A stretch of DNA of 64,000 nt from a bacterium (lineage in GTDB: Bacteria; Bacillota; Bacilli; Lactobacillales; Streptococcaceae). The notes under the pieces were generated by a model. It was given only the letters and a program-made list of their open reading frames with translations. It did no database searches and was not told the DNA's origin. The DNA lies in NCBI GenBank assembly GCA_905221545.1, contig CAJNDO010000004.1, positions 122,269-186,268 of the forward strand, read 5' to 3'. The position numbers and the translations under genes are program-made. Shown piece by piece: positions 8,582-15,966 of this stretch; position 1 is the stretch's first letter; each line of letters opens with the position of its first letter.

Positions 8582-8626
8582 GAAGTGTTAGAAAAACAGG
8601 TTCCATTTGCCTGGAAAGGAAAAATT

Positions 8627-10624
8627 ATGTCTGAAAAGAATTTTTATATTACAACGCCGATTTACTATCCATCTGGTAAACTGCATATCGGTTCTGCCTA
8701 CACAACCATCGCTTGTGATGTCCTAGCACGTTACAAACGCCTGATGGGCTACGATGTCTTTTACTTGACAGGTCTTGATGAGCATGGTCAAAAGATTCAA
8801 CAAAAAGCAGAAGAAGCTGGTATCACACCTCAAGCCTATGTTGATGGAATGGCAGTTGGAGTTAAAGAACTCTGGCAACTACTAGATATCTCATACGATA
8901 AATTTATCCGTACAACGGATGATTACCATGAAAAAGTAGTAGCTCAAGTATTTGAGCGCTTGCTTGCTCAAGATGATATCTATTTGGGTGAATACTCTGG
9001 TTGGTATTCAGTCTCAGATGAGGAATTCTTTACAGAAAGCCAGCTTGCGGAAGTTTTCCGTGATGAAGCTGGAAATGTAACTGGTGGAATCGCTCCATCA
9101 GGTCACGAAGTGGAATGGGTTTCTGAAGAATCATACTTCCTTCGCCTCAGCAAATACCAAGATCGTTTGGTAGACTTTTTCAAAGCTCATCCTGAGTTTA
9201 TCACTCCAGATGGTCGTCTGAATGAAATGCTTCGCAACTTCATCGAACCAGGTTTAGAGGATTTGGCAGTTTCTCGTACAACCTTTACATGGGGTGTGCC
9301 AGTACCATCTAATCCTAAGCACGTTGTCTACGTTTGGATTGATGCTCTACTCAACTATGCGACAGCTCTTGGCTACTGTCAAGACGAACATGGTAACTTT
9401 GACAAGTTCTGGAATGGAACAGTCTTCCACATGGTAGGAAAAGACATCCTTCGATTCCACTCCATCTACTGGCCAATCCTTCTTATGATGTTGGATATCA
9501 AATTGCCAGATCGTTTGATTGCCCACGGTTGGTTCGTCATGAAAGACGGCAAAATGTCTAAGTCTAAAGGGAATGTCGTTTACCCTGAAATGTTGGTAGA
9601 GCGTTATGGACTAGATCCACTTCGTTACTATCTCATGCGTAGCCTTCCAGTTGGTTCAGATGGAACCTTCACTCCTGAAGACTATGTAGGCCGTATCAAC
9701 TACGAATTGGCTAATGACCTTGGCAACCTCCTCAACCGTACTGTTTCCATGATTAACAAGTATTTTGATGGACAAATTCCAGCCTATGTAGAGGGTGTAA
9801 CAGAGTTTGACAATGCTCTTGCTCAAGTAGCAGAGCAATCAATCGCTGACTACCATACACACATGGAAGCAGTTGACTACCCACGTGCCCTTGAAGCAGT
9901 CTGGACTCTTATCTCTCGTACTAATAAATACATCGACGAGACAGCTCCATGGGTCTTGGCCAAGGATGAAGCTCTTCGTGACCAATTGGCAAGTGTTATG
10001 AGCCACTTGGCAGCCAGCCTTCGTGTCGTCGCTCACTTGATTGAGCCGTTTATGATGGAAACTAGTCGTGCAGTTTTGACTCAACTTGGTTTAGCAGAAG
10101 TTTCTAGCCTTGAAAATTTAAATCTAGCAGACTTTCCTGCAGGTGTAACAGTAGTTGCTAAGGGAACTCCAATCTTCCCACGTTTGGATATGGAAGAAGA
10201 AATCGCCTATATCAAAGAACAAATGGAAGGCAATAAACCAGCAGTTGAAAAAGAATGGAATCCAGATGAAGTTGAGCTCAAACTAAACAAGGAAGAAATT
10301 AAGTTTGAAGACTTCGATAAGGTTGAAATTCGTGTTGCCGAAGTCAAAGAAGTTTCCAAAGTGGAAGGTTCTGATAAGTTACTTCAATTCCGCTTGGATG
10401 CAGGTGATGGTGAAGATCGTCAAATTCTTTCAGGGATTGCCAAATACTATCCAAATGAACAAGAATTGGTCGGCAAGAAAGTCCAAATTGTTGCCAATCT
10501 TAAACCACGCAAGATGATGAAGAAATATGTCAGCCAAGGGATGATTCTCTCAGCTGAACATGATGGAAAATTAACCCTTCTCACAGTTGATCCAGCTGTA
10601 CCAAACGGAAGTGTGATTGGGTAA
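8627..10624 (+). CDS. metG: methionyl-tRNA synthetase
   Basis: MetG charges tRNA-Met with methionine. The 665-residue protein has the HIGH-type signature LHIGSAYT near residue 20, the zinc-free connective region and KMSKSKGN near residue 310. A C-terminal EMAP/tRNA-binding domain (about 560-665) begins [14 protein letters not shown]. The ATG at 8627 is preferred because GGAAAGGA precedes it and [17 protein letters not shown] is the normal N-terminus; an in-frame start 14 codons earlier would lie too close to the promoter. Monocistronic. Confidence 0.97.
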   Translation: MSEKNFYITTPIYYPSGKLHIGSAYTTIACDVLARYKRLMGYDVFYLTGLDEHGQKIQQKAEEAGITPQAYVDGMAVGVKELWQLLDISYDKFIRTTDDYHEKVVAQVFERLLAQDDIYLGEYSGWYSVSDEEFFTESQLAEVFRDEAGNVTGGIAPSGHEVEWVSEESYFLRLSKYQDRLVDFFKAHPEFITPDGRLNEMLRNFIEPGLEDLAVSRTTFTWGVPVPSNPKHVVYVWIDALLNYATALGYCQDEHGNFDKFWNGTVFHMVGKDILRFHSIYWPILLMMLDIKLPDRLIAHGWFVMKDGKMSKSKGNVVYPEMLVERYGLDPLRYYLMRSLPVGSDGTFTPEDYVGRINYELANDLGNLLNRTVSMINKYFDGQIPAYVEGVTEFDNALAQVAEQSIADYHTHMEAVDYPRALEAVWTLISRTNKYIDETAPWVLAKDEALRDQLASVMSHLAASLRVVAHLIEPFMMETSRAVLTQLGLAEVSSLENLNLADFPAGVTVVAKGTPIFPRLDMEEEIAYIKEQMEGNKPAVEKEWNPDEVELKLNKEEIKFEDFDKVEIRVAEVKEVSKVEGSDKLLQFRLDAGDGEDRQILSGIAKYYPNEQELVGKKVQIVANLKPRKMMKKYVSQGMILSAEHDGKLTLLTVDPAVPNGSVIG

Positions 10625-10630
10625 AAATAG

Positions 10631-10663
10631 ACAGGACTAGTTCATGCTAGTTCTGTTTTTTTA
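10631..10663 (+). terminator. metG terminator
   Basis: ACAGGACTAG and CTAGTTCTGT pair across a 6-nt loop, followed by seven T. Confidence 0.9.
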
Positions 10664-10677
10664 TTTAACTATTATGC

Positions 10678-10706
10678 TTTACAAACTAGTGTAGGAGTAG
10701 TATGCT
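10678..10706 (+). promoter_or_regulatory. promoter of the PadR operon
   Basis: TTTACA is followed after 17 nt by TATGCT. CTACTAGTAG, a palindrome, lies just downstream and could be the autoregulatory PadR site. Confidence 0.6.
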
Positions 10707-10757
10707 ATAGGTGAAGCTACTAGTAGGTATTACAAAATAGGTCAGAAGGGAGAAGGG

Positions 10758-11078
10758 ATGAAAGAAACTCAACTATTAAAAGGTGTTCTTGAAGGTTGTG
10801 TCTTGGATATGATTGGTCAAAAAGAGAGATATGGTTATGAGTTGGTTCAGACTTTGCGAGAGGCTGGATTTGATACTATCGTTCCAGGAACTATTTATCC
10901 TTTGTTGCAAAAGTTAGAAAAAAATCAATGGATAAGAGGCGACATGCGTCCGTCGCCAGATGGTCCAGATCGGAAGTATTTTTCGTTAACCAAAGAAGGA
11001 GAAGAGCGTGTTTCAGTCTTTTGGCAACAATGGGACGATTTGAGTCAAAAAGTAGAAGGTATTAAAAATGGGGGTTAA
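10758..11078 (+). CDS. PadR-family transcriptional regulator
   Basis: The 106-residue protein is a short PadR regulator, a winged-helix dimer. The family pattern is clear: LLKGVLEGCVLDMI, YGYELVQTLREAGF, GTIYPLLQKLEKNQWI and RKYFSLTKEGEE. Such regulators commonly control an adjacent membrane-protein or transporter gene. Here the next gene, 3 nt downstream, encodes a multi-pass membrane protein, giving the usual PadR plus effector pair. GGGAGAAGGG precedes the ATG. The inducer is unknown. Confidence 0.93.
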   Translation: MKETQLLKGVLEGCVLDMIGQKERYGYELVQTLREAGFDTIVPGTIYPLLQKLEKNQWIRGDMRPSPDGPDRKYFSLTKEGEERVSVFWQQWDDLSQKVEGIKNGG

Positions 11079-11081
11079 ACC

Positions 11082-11897
11082 ATGAAGAAAATGAAGTATT
11101 ATGAAGAAACAAGCGCTTTGCTACATGAGTTTTCTGAGGAGAATCAAAAGTATTTTGAGGAGCTGTGGGAAAGTTTTAATCTTGCTGGATTTCTCTATGA
11201 TGAAGACTACCTCAGAGAGCAGATCTATTTGATGATGCTAGATTTCTCAGAAGCAGAACGAGATGGTATGAGTGCAGAGGATTATCTAGGTAAGAATCCT
11301 AAAAAAATAATGAAAGAGATTCTCAAGGAAGCACCTCACAGTTCTATCAAGGAGTCCCTTTTGACGCCAATTCTTGTCCTAGCGGTATTACGTTATTATC
11401 AACTACTAAGCGATTTTTCGAAAGGCTCTCTCTTAACAGTTAATTTGCTCACATTTTTAGGGCAACTGCTTCTTTTTCTGATTGGATTTGGACTTGTGGC
11501 CACAATCTTACGTTGGGGGCTAGTCCAAGATTCTCCTAAGATGAAAATTGGCACTTATATTGTCGTTGGAATTCTTGTTCTGCTAGTCGTTCTAGGATAT
11601 GTAGGAATGGGAAGTTTCATACAAGAAGGAGTCTTAAATCTTCCGGCTCCCTGGGATAGTTTATCTGTCTTTACGATTTCCCTAGTCATCAGTATTTGGA
11701 ATTGGAAAGAACCGATTTTTCGTCCATTTGTCAGTATGATTGTTGCCCACCTTATTGTAGGTTCTCTGCTCCGTTACTATGAGTGGATGGGCATTTCACA
11801 TGTTTTCTTCACAAAAATCATTCCTTTAGCTGTTCTCTTTATTGGCATTTTTCTCTTGTTCCGTGGGTTTAAGAAGATAAAATGGAGTGAAATATAG
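11082..11897 (+). CDS. PadR-associated membrane protein
   Basis: The 271-residue protein has a charged cytoplasmic N-terminal third (about residues 1-95) with DUF1129/DUF1700-like helices. Six hydrophobic segments follow between about 96 and 265. Nothing in it looks catalytic. Genes of this type often follow PadR regulators and are thought to respond to envelope stress; that is inference from context. The end abuts a terminator. Confidence 0.8.
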   Translation: MKKMKYYEETSALLHEFSEENQKYFEELWESFNLAGFLYDEDYLREQIYLMMLDFSEAERDGMSAEDYLGKNPKKIMKEILKEAPHSSIKESLLTPILVLAVLRYYQLLSDFSKGSLLTVNLLTFLGQLLLFLIGFGLVATILRWGLVQDSPKMKIGTYIVVGILVLLVVLGYVGMGSFIQEGVLNLPAPWDSLSVFTISLVISIWNWKEPIFRPFVSMIVAHLIVGSLLRYYEWMGISHVFFTKIIPLAVLFIGIFLLFRGFKKIKWSEI

Positions 11898-11926
11898 TCA
11901 AAAAGCCGTTGCAAAGCGGTTTTTAA
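11897..11926 (+). terminator. terminator after the PadR operon (repeat copy 1)
   Basis: CCG and CGG flank a short loop inside AAAAAGCCGTTGCAAAGCGG, followed by TTTTT. The 28-nt block is identical to the one at 13071-13098, so the nuclease gene is bracketed by two copies of the same terminator. Confidence 0.8.
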
Positions 11927-11947
11927 CAATAATGATATATGATACGA

Positions 11948-11976
11948 TTGATTGTTTTGATATATTATAGTAAAAT
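11948..11976 (+). promoter_or_regulatory. promoter of the nuclease gene
   Basis: TTGATT is followed after 17 nt by TAAAAT, about 28 nt before the ATG. Confidence 0.6.
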
Positions 11977-12004
11977 GGAATAAAAATGCGTAAGGATGTT
12001 AAAT

Positions 12005-13036
12005 ATGAAGAAGTTGGTTTATGCGAGTCTAGCCTTTTTATCAGTCTTTACTTTGGCGGCTTGTTCTGGTCATAAGAAAGAGACAAAAGTTTCAGAAGCA
12101 AAAGTGGAACAAAAACAAGCTAAGTTTGATGAAAAGTTGTTTAAAGAAGCTGGTCTATTGCCGTTTAAAAGTGAAAAACAGCTTGAACTTGGAGAACTGG
12201 ATTCTAAAAATCGTGCGACGGGTGCTCATATTCAGCTAAAGGATAGTGATGAGCCAACTGAGAAAAGAGATTCAAAATTGACCTATGATCCAGTAGGGTG
12301 GCACAACTATAAATTCTTTTACGGAGATGGCCGGGAAGAAGCTTGGTTGATGAGTAGAGGTCATTTAATTGGTTACCAATTTAGCGGTTTGAATGATGAA
12401 AAGAGAAATTTAGTTCCTATGACTAACTGGCTCAATGCTGGAAACTATTCTGGAACGGATGAACATAACCAGAGTAGTATACTTTACTATGAAAATCGAT
12501 TGGATTCATGGCTCGCTAATCATCCAAACTACTATCTTGATTACAAGGTGACGCCAATTTATCAGAAAGATGAGCTGATTCCAAGACAAATTGAGTTGCA
12601 ATATGTAGGGATTGATGAAAATGGTAAGCTCCTAGAAATTAAGTTGGGTAGCAGTAAGGAAAAGGTGGATAAGTATTCTGTGACGCATGTCATTTTAGAT
12701 AATGTTTCGGCTAATGCAGAAATTAACTATTTGGACGGCACTGCTAAAAATCTAGTTGAAGATGCTAAGGTAAAAGAAGAAAAAGAAAAGGCTAAGAAGG
12801 AAGAAGAGGCAAAAGCTAAGAAAGAGGCGGAAGAAAAAGCAGAAGCTGAGAAGAAGGCGAAAGAAGAGGAAGAAAAGGCTCGTCAAGCAGAACAAGAAAA
12901 GGAAGAAAGTCAGGAATCAAACACGCAAGCAGCAAATTCAGGTGGTTATTTCAAAGATTCCAGAGGAAGATGGCATAAACCAAATGGCAAGTATGCCTCT
13001 AAGAAAGAAATTAAAGCAGCTGGATTAACTTGGTAA
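12005..13036 (+). CDS. lipoprotein DNA/RNA non-specific endonuclease
   Basis: The 343-residue protein begins with a lipoprotein signal peptide ending LAAC at Cys20, so it is probably anchored outside the membrane. The body (about 55-250) is a beta-beta-alpha-metal nuclease with SRGHLIGYQFSG around catalytic His120 and NLVPMTNWLN for metal binding. The usual DRGH motif is SRGH here. A Lys/Glu-rich coiled coil (about 250-310) leads to a small C-terminal module, GGYFKDSRGRWHKPNGKYA. I start it at the ATG with GTAAGG 9 nt upstream, not at the in-frame ATG three codons earlier. It is related to, but distinct from, the DNA-uptake nuclease EndA. Confidence 0.9.
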   Translation: MKKLVYASLAFLSVFTLAACSGHKKETKVSEAKVEQKQAKFDEKLFKEAGLLPFKSEKQLELGELDSKNRATGAHIQLKDSDEPTEKRDSKLTYDPVGWHNYKFFYGDGREEAWLMSRGHLIGYQFSGLNDEKRNLVPMTNWLNAGNYSGTDEHNQSSILYYENRLDSWLANHPNYYLDYKVTPIYQKDELIPRQIELQYVGIDENGKLLEIKLGSSKEKVDKYSVTHVILDNVSANAEINYLDGTAKNLVEDAKVKEEKEKAKKEEEAKAKKEAEEKAEAEKKAKEEEEKARQAEQEKEESQESNTQAANSGGYFKDSRGRWHKPNGKYASKKEIKAAGLTW

Positions 13037-13070
13037 TCATGTAAATGATGGAAGAATAGAATAAATCATT

Positions 13071-13100
13071 GTCAAAAAGCCGTTGCAAAGCGGTTTTTTG
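13071..13100 (+). terminator. terminator after the nuclease gene (repeat copy 2)
   Basis: Same 28-nt sequence as at 11897, followed here by TTTTTT. It runs directly into the -10 box of the next gene. Confidence 0.8.
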
Positions 13101-13107
13101 TTATAAT
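13099..13107 (+). promoter_or_regulatory. extended -10 promoter of the Tad2-like operon
   Basis: TGTTATAAT is an extended -10 box beginning on the T-run of the preceding terminator, about 34 nt before the ATG at 13141. Confidence 0.65.
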
Positions 13108-13140
13108 TAAATGAAGAATGTAGAATTAAAGGAGAATAAC

Positions 13141-13377
13141 ATGACATTTGAAGAAATCCTGCCTGGGTTAAAGGCTAAGAAAAAATATGTACGTACTGGT
13201 TGGGGAGGGGCGGAAAACTATGTCCAACTTTTTGACACCATTGAACAAAACGGGATTGCACTTGAAGTGACGCCCTATTTCCTAATCAACGTGTCTGGGG
13301 AGGGAGAAGGTTTTTCTATGTGGAGTCCGACACCTTGTGATGTTTTGGCGACAGATTGGGTAGAAGTGCATGACTAG
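13141..13377 (+). CDS. DUF2829 / Tad2-like protein
   Basis: The 78-residue protein fits the DUF2829 family, now named Thoeris anti-defense 2-like. It has FEEILPGLKAKKKYVRTGW at the start and the C-terminal MWSPTPCDVLATDW, with the family's W-x-P and D-x-LA-x-DW pattern. Phage Tad2 proteins are small oligomers that sequester the Thoeris signal nucleotide; whether this chromosomal copy binds a nucleotide is unknown. The start at 13141 has AAAGGAGA upstream; an earlier in-frame ATG at 13111 has none. It overlaps the next gene by 8 nt. Confidence 0.82.
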   Translation: MTFEEILPGLKAKKKYVRTGWGGAENYVQLFDTIEQNGIALEVTPYFLINVSGEGEGFSMWSPTPCDVLATDWVEVHD

Positions 13378-14068
13378 ACGTGTACTCATTACAGGCGTTA
13401 GTTCAGGGATTGGTTTGGCTCAAGCTAGCCTCTTTTTAGAGAAGGGCTATCAAGTTTACGGAGTTGACCAAGGCGAAAATCCACTTTTACAGGGTGATTT
13501 CCACTTTTTACAGAGAGATTTAACCTTGGACTTGGAGCCTATTTTTGACTGGTGTCCTCAGGTGGATGTTTTGTGCAATACTGCGGGAGTTTTGGATGAT
13601 TATAAACCACTTTTGGAACAGACAGCGCAGGAAATTCAAGAGATTTTTGAAATCAACTACATGACTCCTGTTGAGTTGACTCGCTATTATTTGACACAAA
13701 TGTTGGAGCATAAAAAAGGGACCATTATCAATATGTGTTCCATCGCTTCGAGCCTAGCAGGAGGCGGTGGACACGCTTATACCTCCTCAAAGCACGCCCT
13801 AGCTGGCTTTACCAAGCAGTTGGCTCTAGACTATGCTGAAGCTGGGATTCAGGTCTTTGGGATCGCTCCAGGAGCCGTCAAGACGGGTATGACCGCTGCA
13901 GACTTTGAGCCAGGTGGGTTGGCTGACTGGGTAGCTAGTGAAACGCCGATCAAACGCTGGATTGAGCCAGAGGAAGTAGCAGAGATTAGCCTTTTCTTAG
14001 CAAGTGGAACAGCAAGCGCCATGCAAGGACAAATCTTGACAATAGATGGTGGCTGGTCTTTGAAGTAG
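13370..14068 (+). CDS. short-chain dehydrogenase/reductase
   Basis: The 232-residue SDR has a Rossmann start with TGVSSGIG at about residues 8-15, NTAGV, a catalytic Ser in CSIASS and the YTSSK catalytic Tyr/Lys pair. The end DGGWSLK is typical of FabG-like reductases. The glycine pattern and the Asp after the second strand (GVDQGENP) suggest NAD(H), but the substrate is unknown. The pneumococcal fatty-acid FabG lies elsewhere, so this is an accessory SDR. It overlaps the Tad2-like gene. Confidence 0.92.
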   Translation: MTRRVLITGVSSGIGLAQASLFLEKGYQVYGVDQGENPLLQGDFHFLQRDLTLDLEPIFDWCPQVDVLCNTAGVLDDYKPLLEQTAQEIQEIFEINYMTPVELTRYYLTQMLEHKKGTIINMCSIASSLAGGGGHAYTSSKHALAGFTKQLALDYAEAGIQVFGIAPGAVKTGMTAADFEPGGLADWVASETPIKRWIEPEEVAEISLFLASGTASAMQGQILTIDGGWSLK

Positions 14069-14078
14069 GAGTAGTTGG

Positions 14079-14579
14079 ATGGAAATCAAAAATCACTTTG
14101 GAGTCTATGGTATTTGCTATAAACATGGTTGTCTTCTTTGTATTCAAAAAACAGCAGGTCCCTACAAAAATAGGTTAGACCTTCCCGGTGGCAGTCAACA
14201 ACTTGGTGAAGGACTTACGGAAACTCTGATTAGAGAAGTTTTGGAAGAGACGGGATTTACTGCTAGAAGCTACTCCAATCATCGAATCTACGATGTTTTC
14301 GTCAGGGAAGAGTTAACAAATTTTATGGTTCACCATATTATGGCCTTGTATGATGTTGAAATGAATGAGGAGGTACCTCAAGTTACTATTTCTGAAGCTA
14401 TCTCTGATGGTGTTAATGATTCACTGGGATATGTTTGGATGGATATTCAAAAAATCACAGAAGAAAATGCATCGCCATTAGTCTTGAAGGTTAAGTCTGA
14501 ATTATTAGGATTTCCAGAAATGGACAAGACTTTGTATATGAATTGGAAGGTGAATGATGAGAAACCAACTTGCCCTTAG
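14079..14579 (+). CDS. Nudix hydrolase
   Basis: This 166-residue protein hydrolyses a nucleoside diphosphate linked to another group. The Nudix box begins GGSQQLGEGLTETLI and ends REVLEETGF, giving the complete G-x5-E-x7-RE-x2-EE-x-G signature. LDLPGG precedes it. The substrate cannot be inferred. It starts 10 nt after the SDR gene and overlaps the next gene by 26 nt, so it belongs to the same transcript. Confidence 0.92.
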   Translation: MEIKNHFGVYGICYKHGCLLCIQKTAGPYKNRLDLPGGSQQLGEGLTETLIREVLEETGFTARSYSNHRIYDVFVREELTNFMVHHIMALYDVEMNEEVPQVTISEAISDGVNDSLGYVWMDIQKITEENASPLVLKVKSELLGFPEMDKTLYMNWKVNDEKPTCP

Positions 14580-15405
14580 TGGCGAAAAAATTCTTGAAAA
14601 AATTTATCCTCAGTTATTGCACCACGTAGGTATGATTAGAGGCGAATACTTGTTGAGAGAGCTCAATCAAAACATCCTGTTACAAAGTTGTCAGCAATTT
14701 GTAAAAGATTATCTAGACACTATTTGTTCCTTGTACTCAGATGAGGAGGTCTGGTATCGTTTTTCTGAATTAACGAATACAGAAGCCAATTGTTTAGAGG
14801 GAACTAAACAGCATTTTGACGAACGTCATCCTTTGTTTGGTTATAGAGGAACCAGGCGTTTACTGGCATGTCCGGATGAATTTCAGGCTGAGGCAAATGT
14901 CGTTACAGAAGTTTATCAAACCAATCCCAATCTGTCTCTTATTTTTCCTTTTGTCAATGATGCTGAGCAGTTAAAGCAAGCTATTAGAGTATTGCGTGAA
15001 CATGGTTTTACTGGGAAAATTGCCACGATGGTTGAATTACCGTCAGCTTATTTTGACCTGGACAGGATATTGGAAACGGGCATTTCAAAGATTGTAGTTG
15101 GAATGAATGATTTGACTTCTTTTGTTTTTGCGACTGTGAGAAATAGTCAATGGCATGGTATGGAAAGTTCAATAATGTTAGATATGCTGAGACAGATGCA
15201 GGATAAAGCAAGGATGAAAAAGATTGACTTTGCTGTGGCAGGTTATCTGAATGTTTCTTTCATACAAAAAATGAATCAGATAGGAATCAAGTGTATTATC
15301 CACTATAGTTCTATTCCAGAGATTTTTGATTTAGAGATTGATCATCCAGACCACCTCAAACGTGTAAAAGAAGTGAGTAAAAAATTACGAAGGAGCAACC
15401 TATGA
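14554..15405 (+). CDS. orphan PEP-utilising-enzyme C-terminal-like barrel protein
   Basis: The 283-residue protein aligns by eye with the C-terminal TIM barrel of enzyme I, PEP synthase and PPDK. Matches include VGMIRGEYLL (cf. LLRTE), HPLFGYRGTRRLL (cf. NPFLGWRAIR), MVELPSAYF (cf. EVPSA) and GMNDLTSFVFA (cf. GTNDLTQ). The basic and acidic PEP/Mg ligands appear kept (R29, R98, E161, N185, D186). The catalytic Cys position is Ala, since CGE reads AGY around residue 229. There is no phospho-His or HPr-binding domain. It may be an aldolase-like or regulatory barrel; function unknown. Confidence 0.75.
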   Translation: MMRNQLALSGEKILEKIYPQLLHHVGMIRGEYLLRELNQNILLQSCQQFVKDYLDTICSLYSDEEVWYRFSELTNTEANCLEGTKQHFDERHPLFGYRGTRRLLACPDEFQAEANVVTEVYQTNPNLSLIFPFVNDAEQLKQAIRVLREHGFTGKIATMVELPSAYFDLDRILETGISKIVVGMNDLTSFVFATVRNSQWHGMESSIMLDMLRQMQDKARMKKIDFAVAGYLNVSFIQKMNQIGIKCIIHYSSIPEIFDLEIDHPDHLKRVKEVSKKLRRSNL

Positions 15406-15842
15406 CACCTCAAGAAATGTGGAATGCCTACAAGCAAATCAATCCCTCGATTGGAGATGAGATAGATGCTTGGGCTTTTGGAGTGGAAGCGGATTTCTTG
15501 GCAGATTTAGTACTAAGAGGCGAAAAGACAGCAACGGCTTCAGCCTACGACCTCTACGCCCTAGAAGATGAACCTCTTCCGCAAGAAGGGACCTTCGATG
15601 TCATTTTAGATAGTCAAAATCAGGCTGTCTGTATTGTCGAAATTACAAAGGTTTCTGTTCAGCCCTTTCATCAAGTTTCTGCTGAACATGCCTTTAAGGA
15701 AGGTGAGGGGGATAAATCTTTAGCATATTGGCGCCAGGTTCATGAAGACTGTTTCACCGAGTGGATGAGGGAGGCAGGACTAACTTTTACACCTGACAGC
15801 AAGGTCGTTTTAGAAGAATTTCGCAAGGTCTACCCTCTGTAG
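15402..15842 (+). CDS. ASCH domain protein
   Basis: The 146-residue protein is an ASCH (PUA-like) domain protein. Recognisable are WAFGVEADFLADLV, RGEKTATAS, a beta-strand PQEGTFDVILDSQNQAVCIVE and GDKSLAYWRQVHEDCF near the C-terminus. ASCH proteins bind RNA or modified nucleosides, and some hydrolyse N4-acetylcytidine. The start overlaps the previous stop as ATGA, so it is the last gene of the overlapping accessory run from 13141. Confidence 0.88.
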   Translation: MTPQEMWNAYKQINPSIGDEIDAWAFGVEADFLADLVLRGEKTATASAYDLYALEDEPLPQEGTFDVILDSQNQAVCIVEITKVSVQPFHQVSAEHAFKEGEGDKSLAYWRQVHEDCFTEWMREAGLTFTPDSKVVLEEFRKVYPL

Positions 15843-15906
15843 ACAGATAATAGAAGAAAGAAAGTTTTGGAAATCGCCGTCCAATCCTTTTTTCTTAGGC
15901 AAAACA

Positions 15907-15915
15907 TGATATAAT
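15907..15915 (+). promoter_or_regulatory. pepN extended -10 promoter
   Basis: TGATATAAT lies about 52 nt before the pepN ATG. The leader between them holds a 16-nt palindrome, AAGAGCTCTAGCTCTT, next to the ribosome-binding site. Confidence 0.65.
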
Positions 15916-15966
15916 AAGTTTGTTTGAAGAAGAGCTCTAGCTCTTAAACTTAGATAGGAGAAAATT

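Noticed and set aside
8504..8626. T-box or SAM-type riboswitch upstream of metG
   Set aside because: Only a terminator of the previous operon and a short leader are present; no T-box or S-box core motif is found.
12770..12910. Repetitive AAG/GAA-rich DNA inside the nuclease gene
   Set aside because: It encodes a Lys/Glu coiled coil and is low-complexity coding sequence, not a mobile or tandem repeat of interest.
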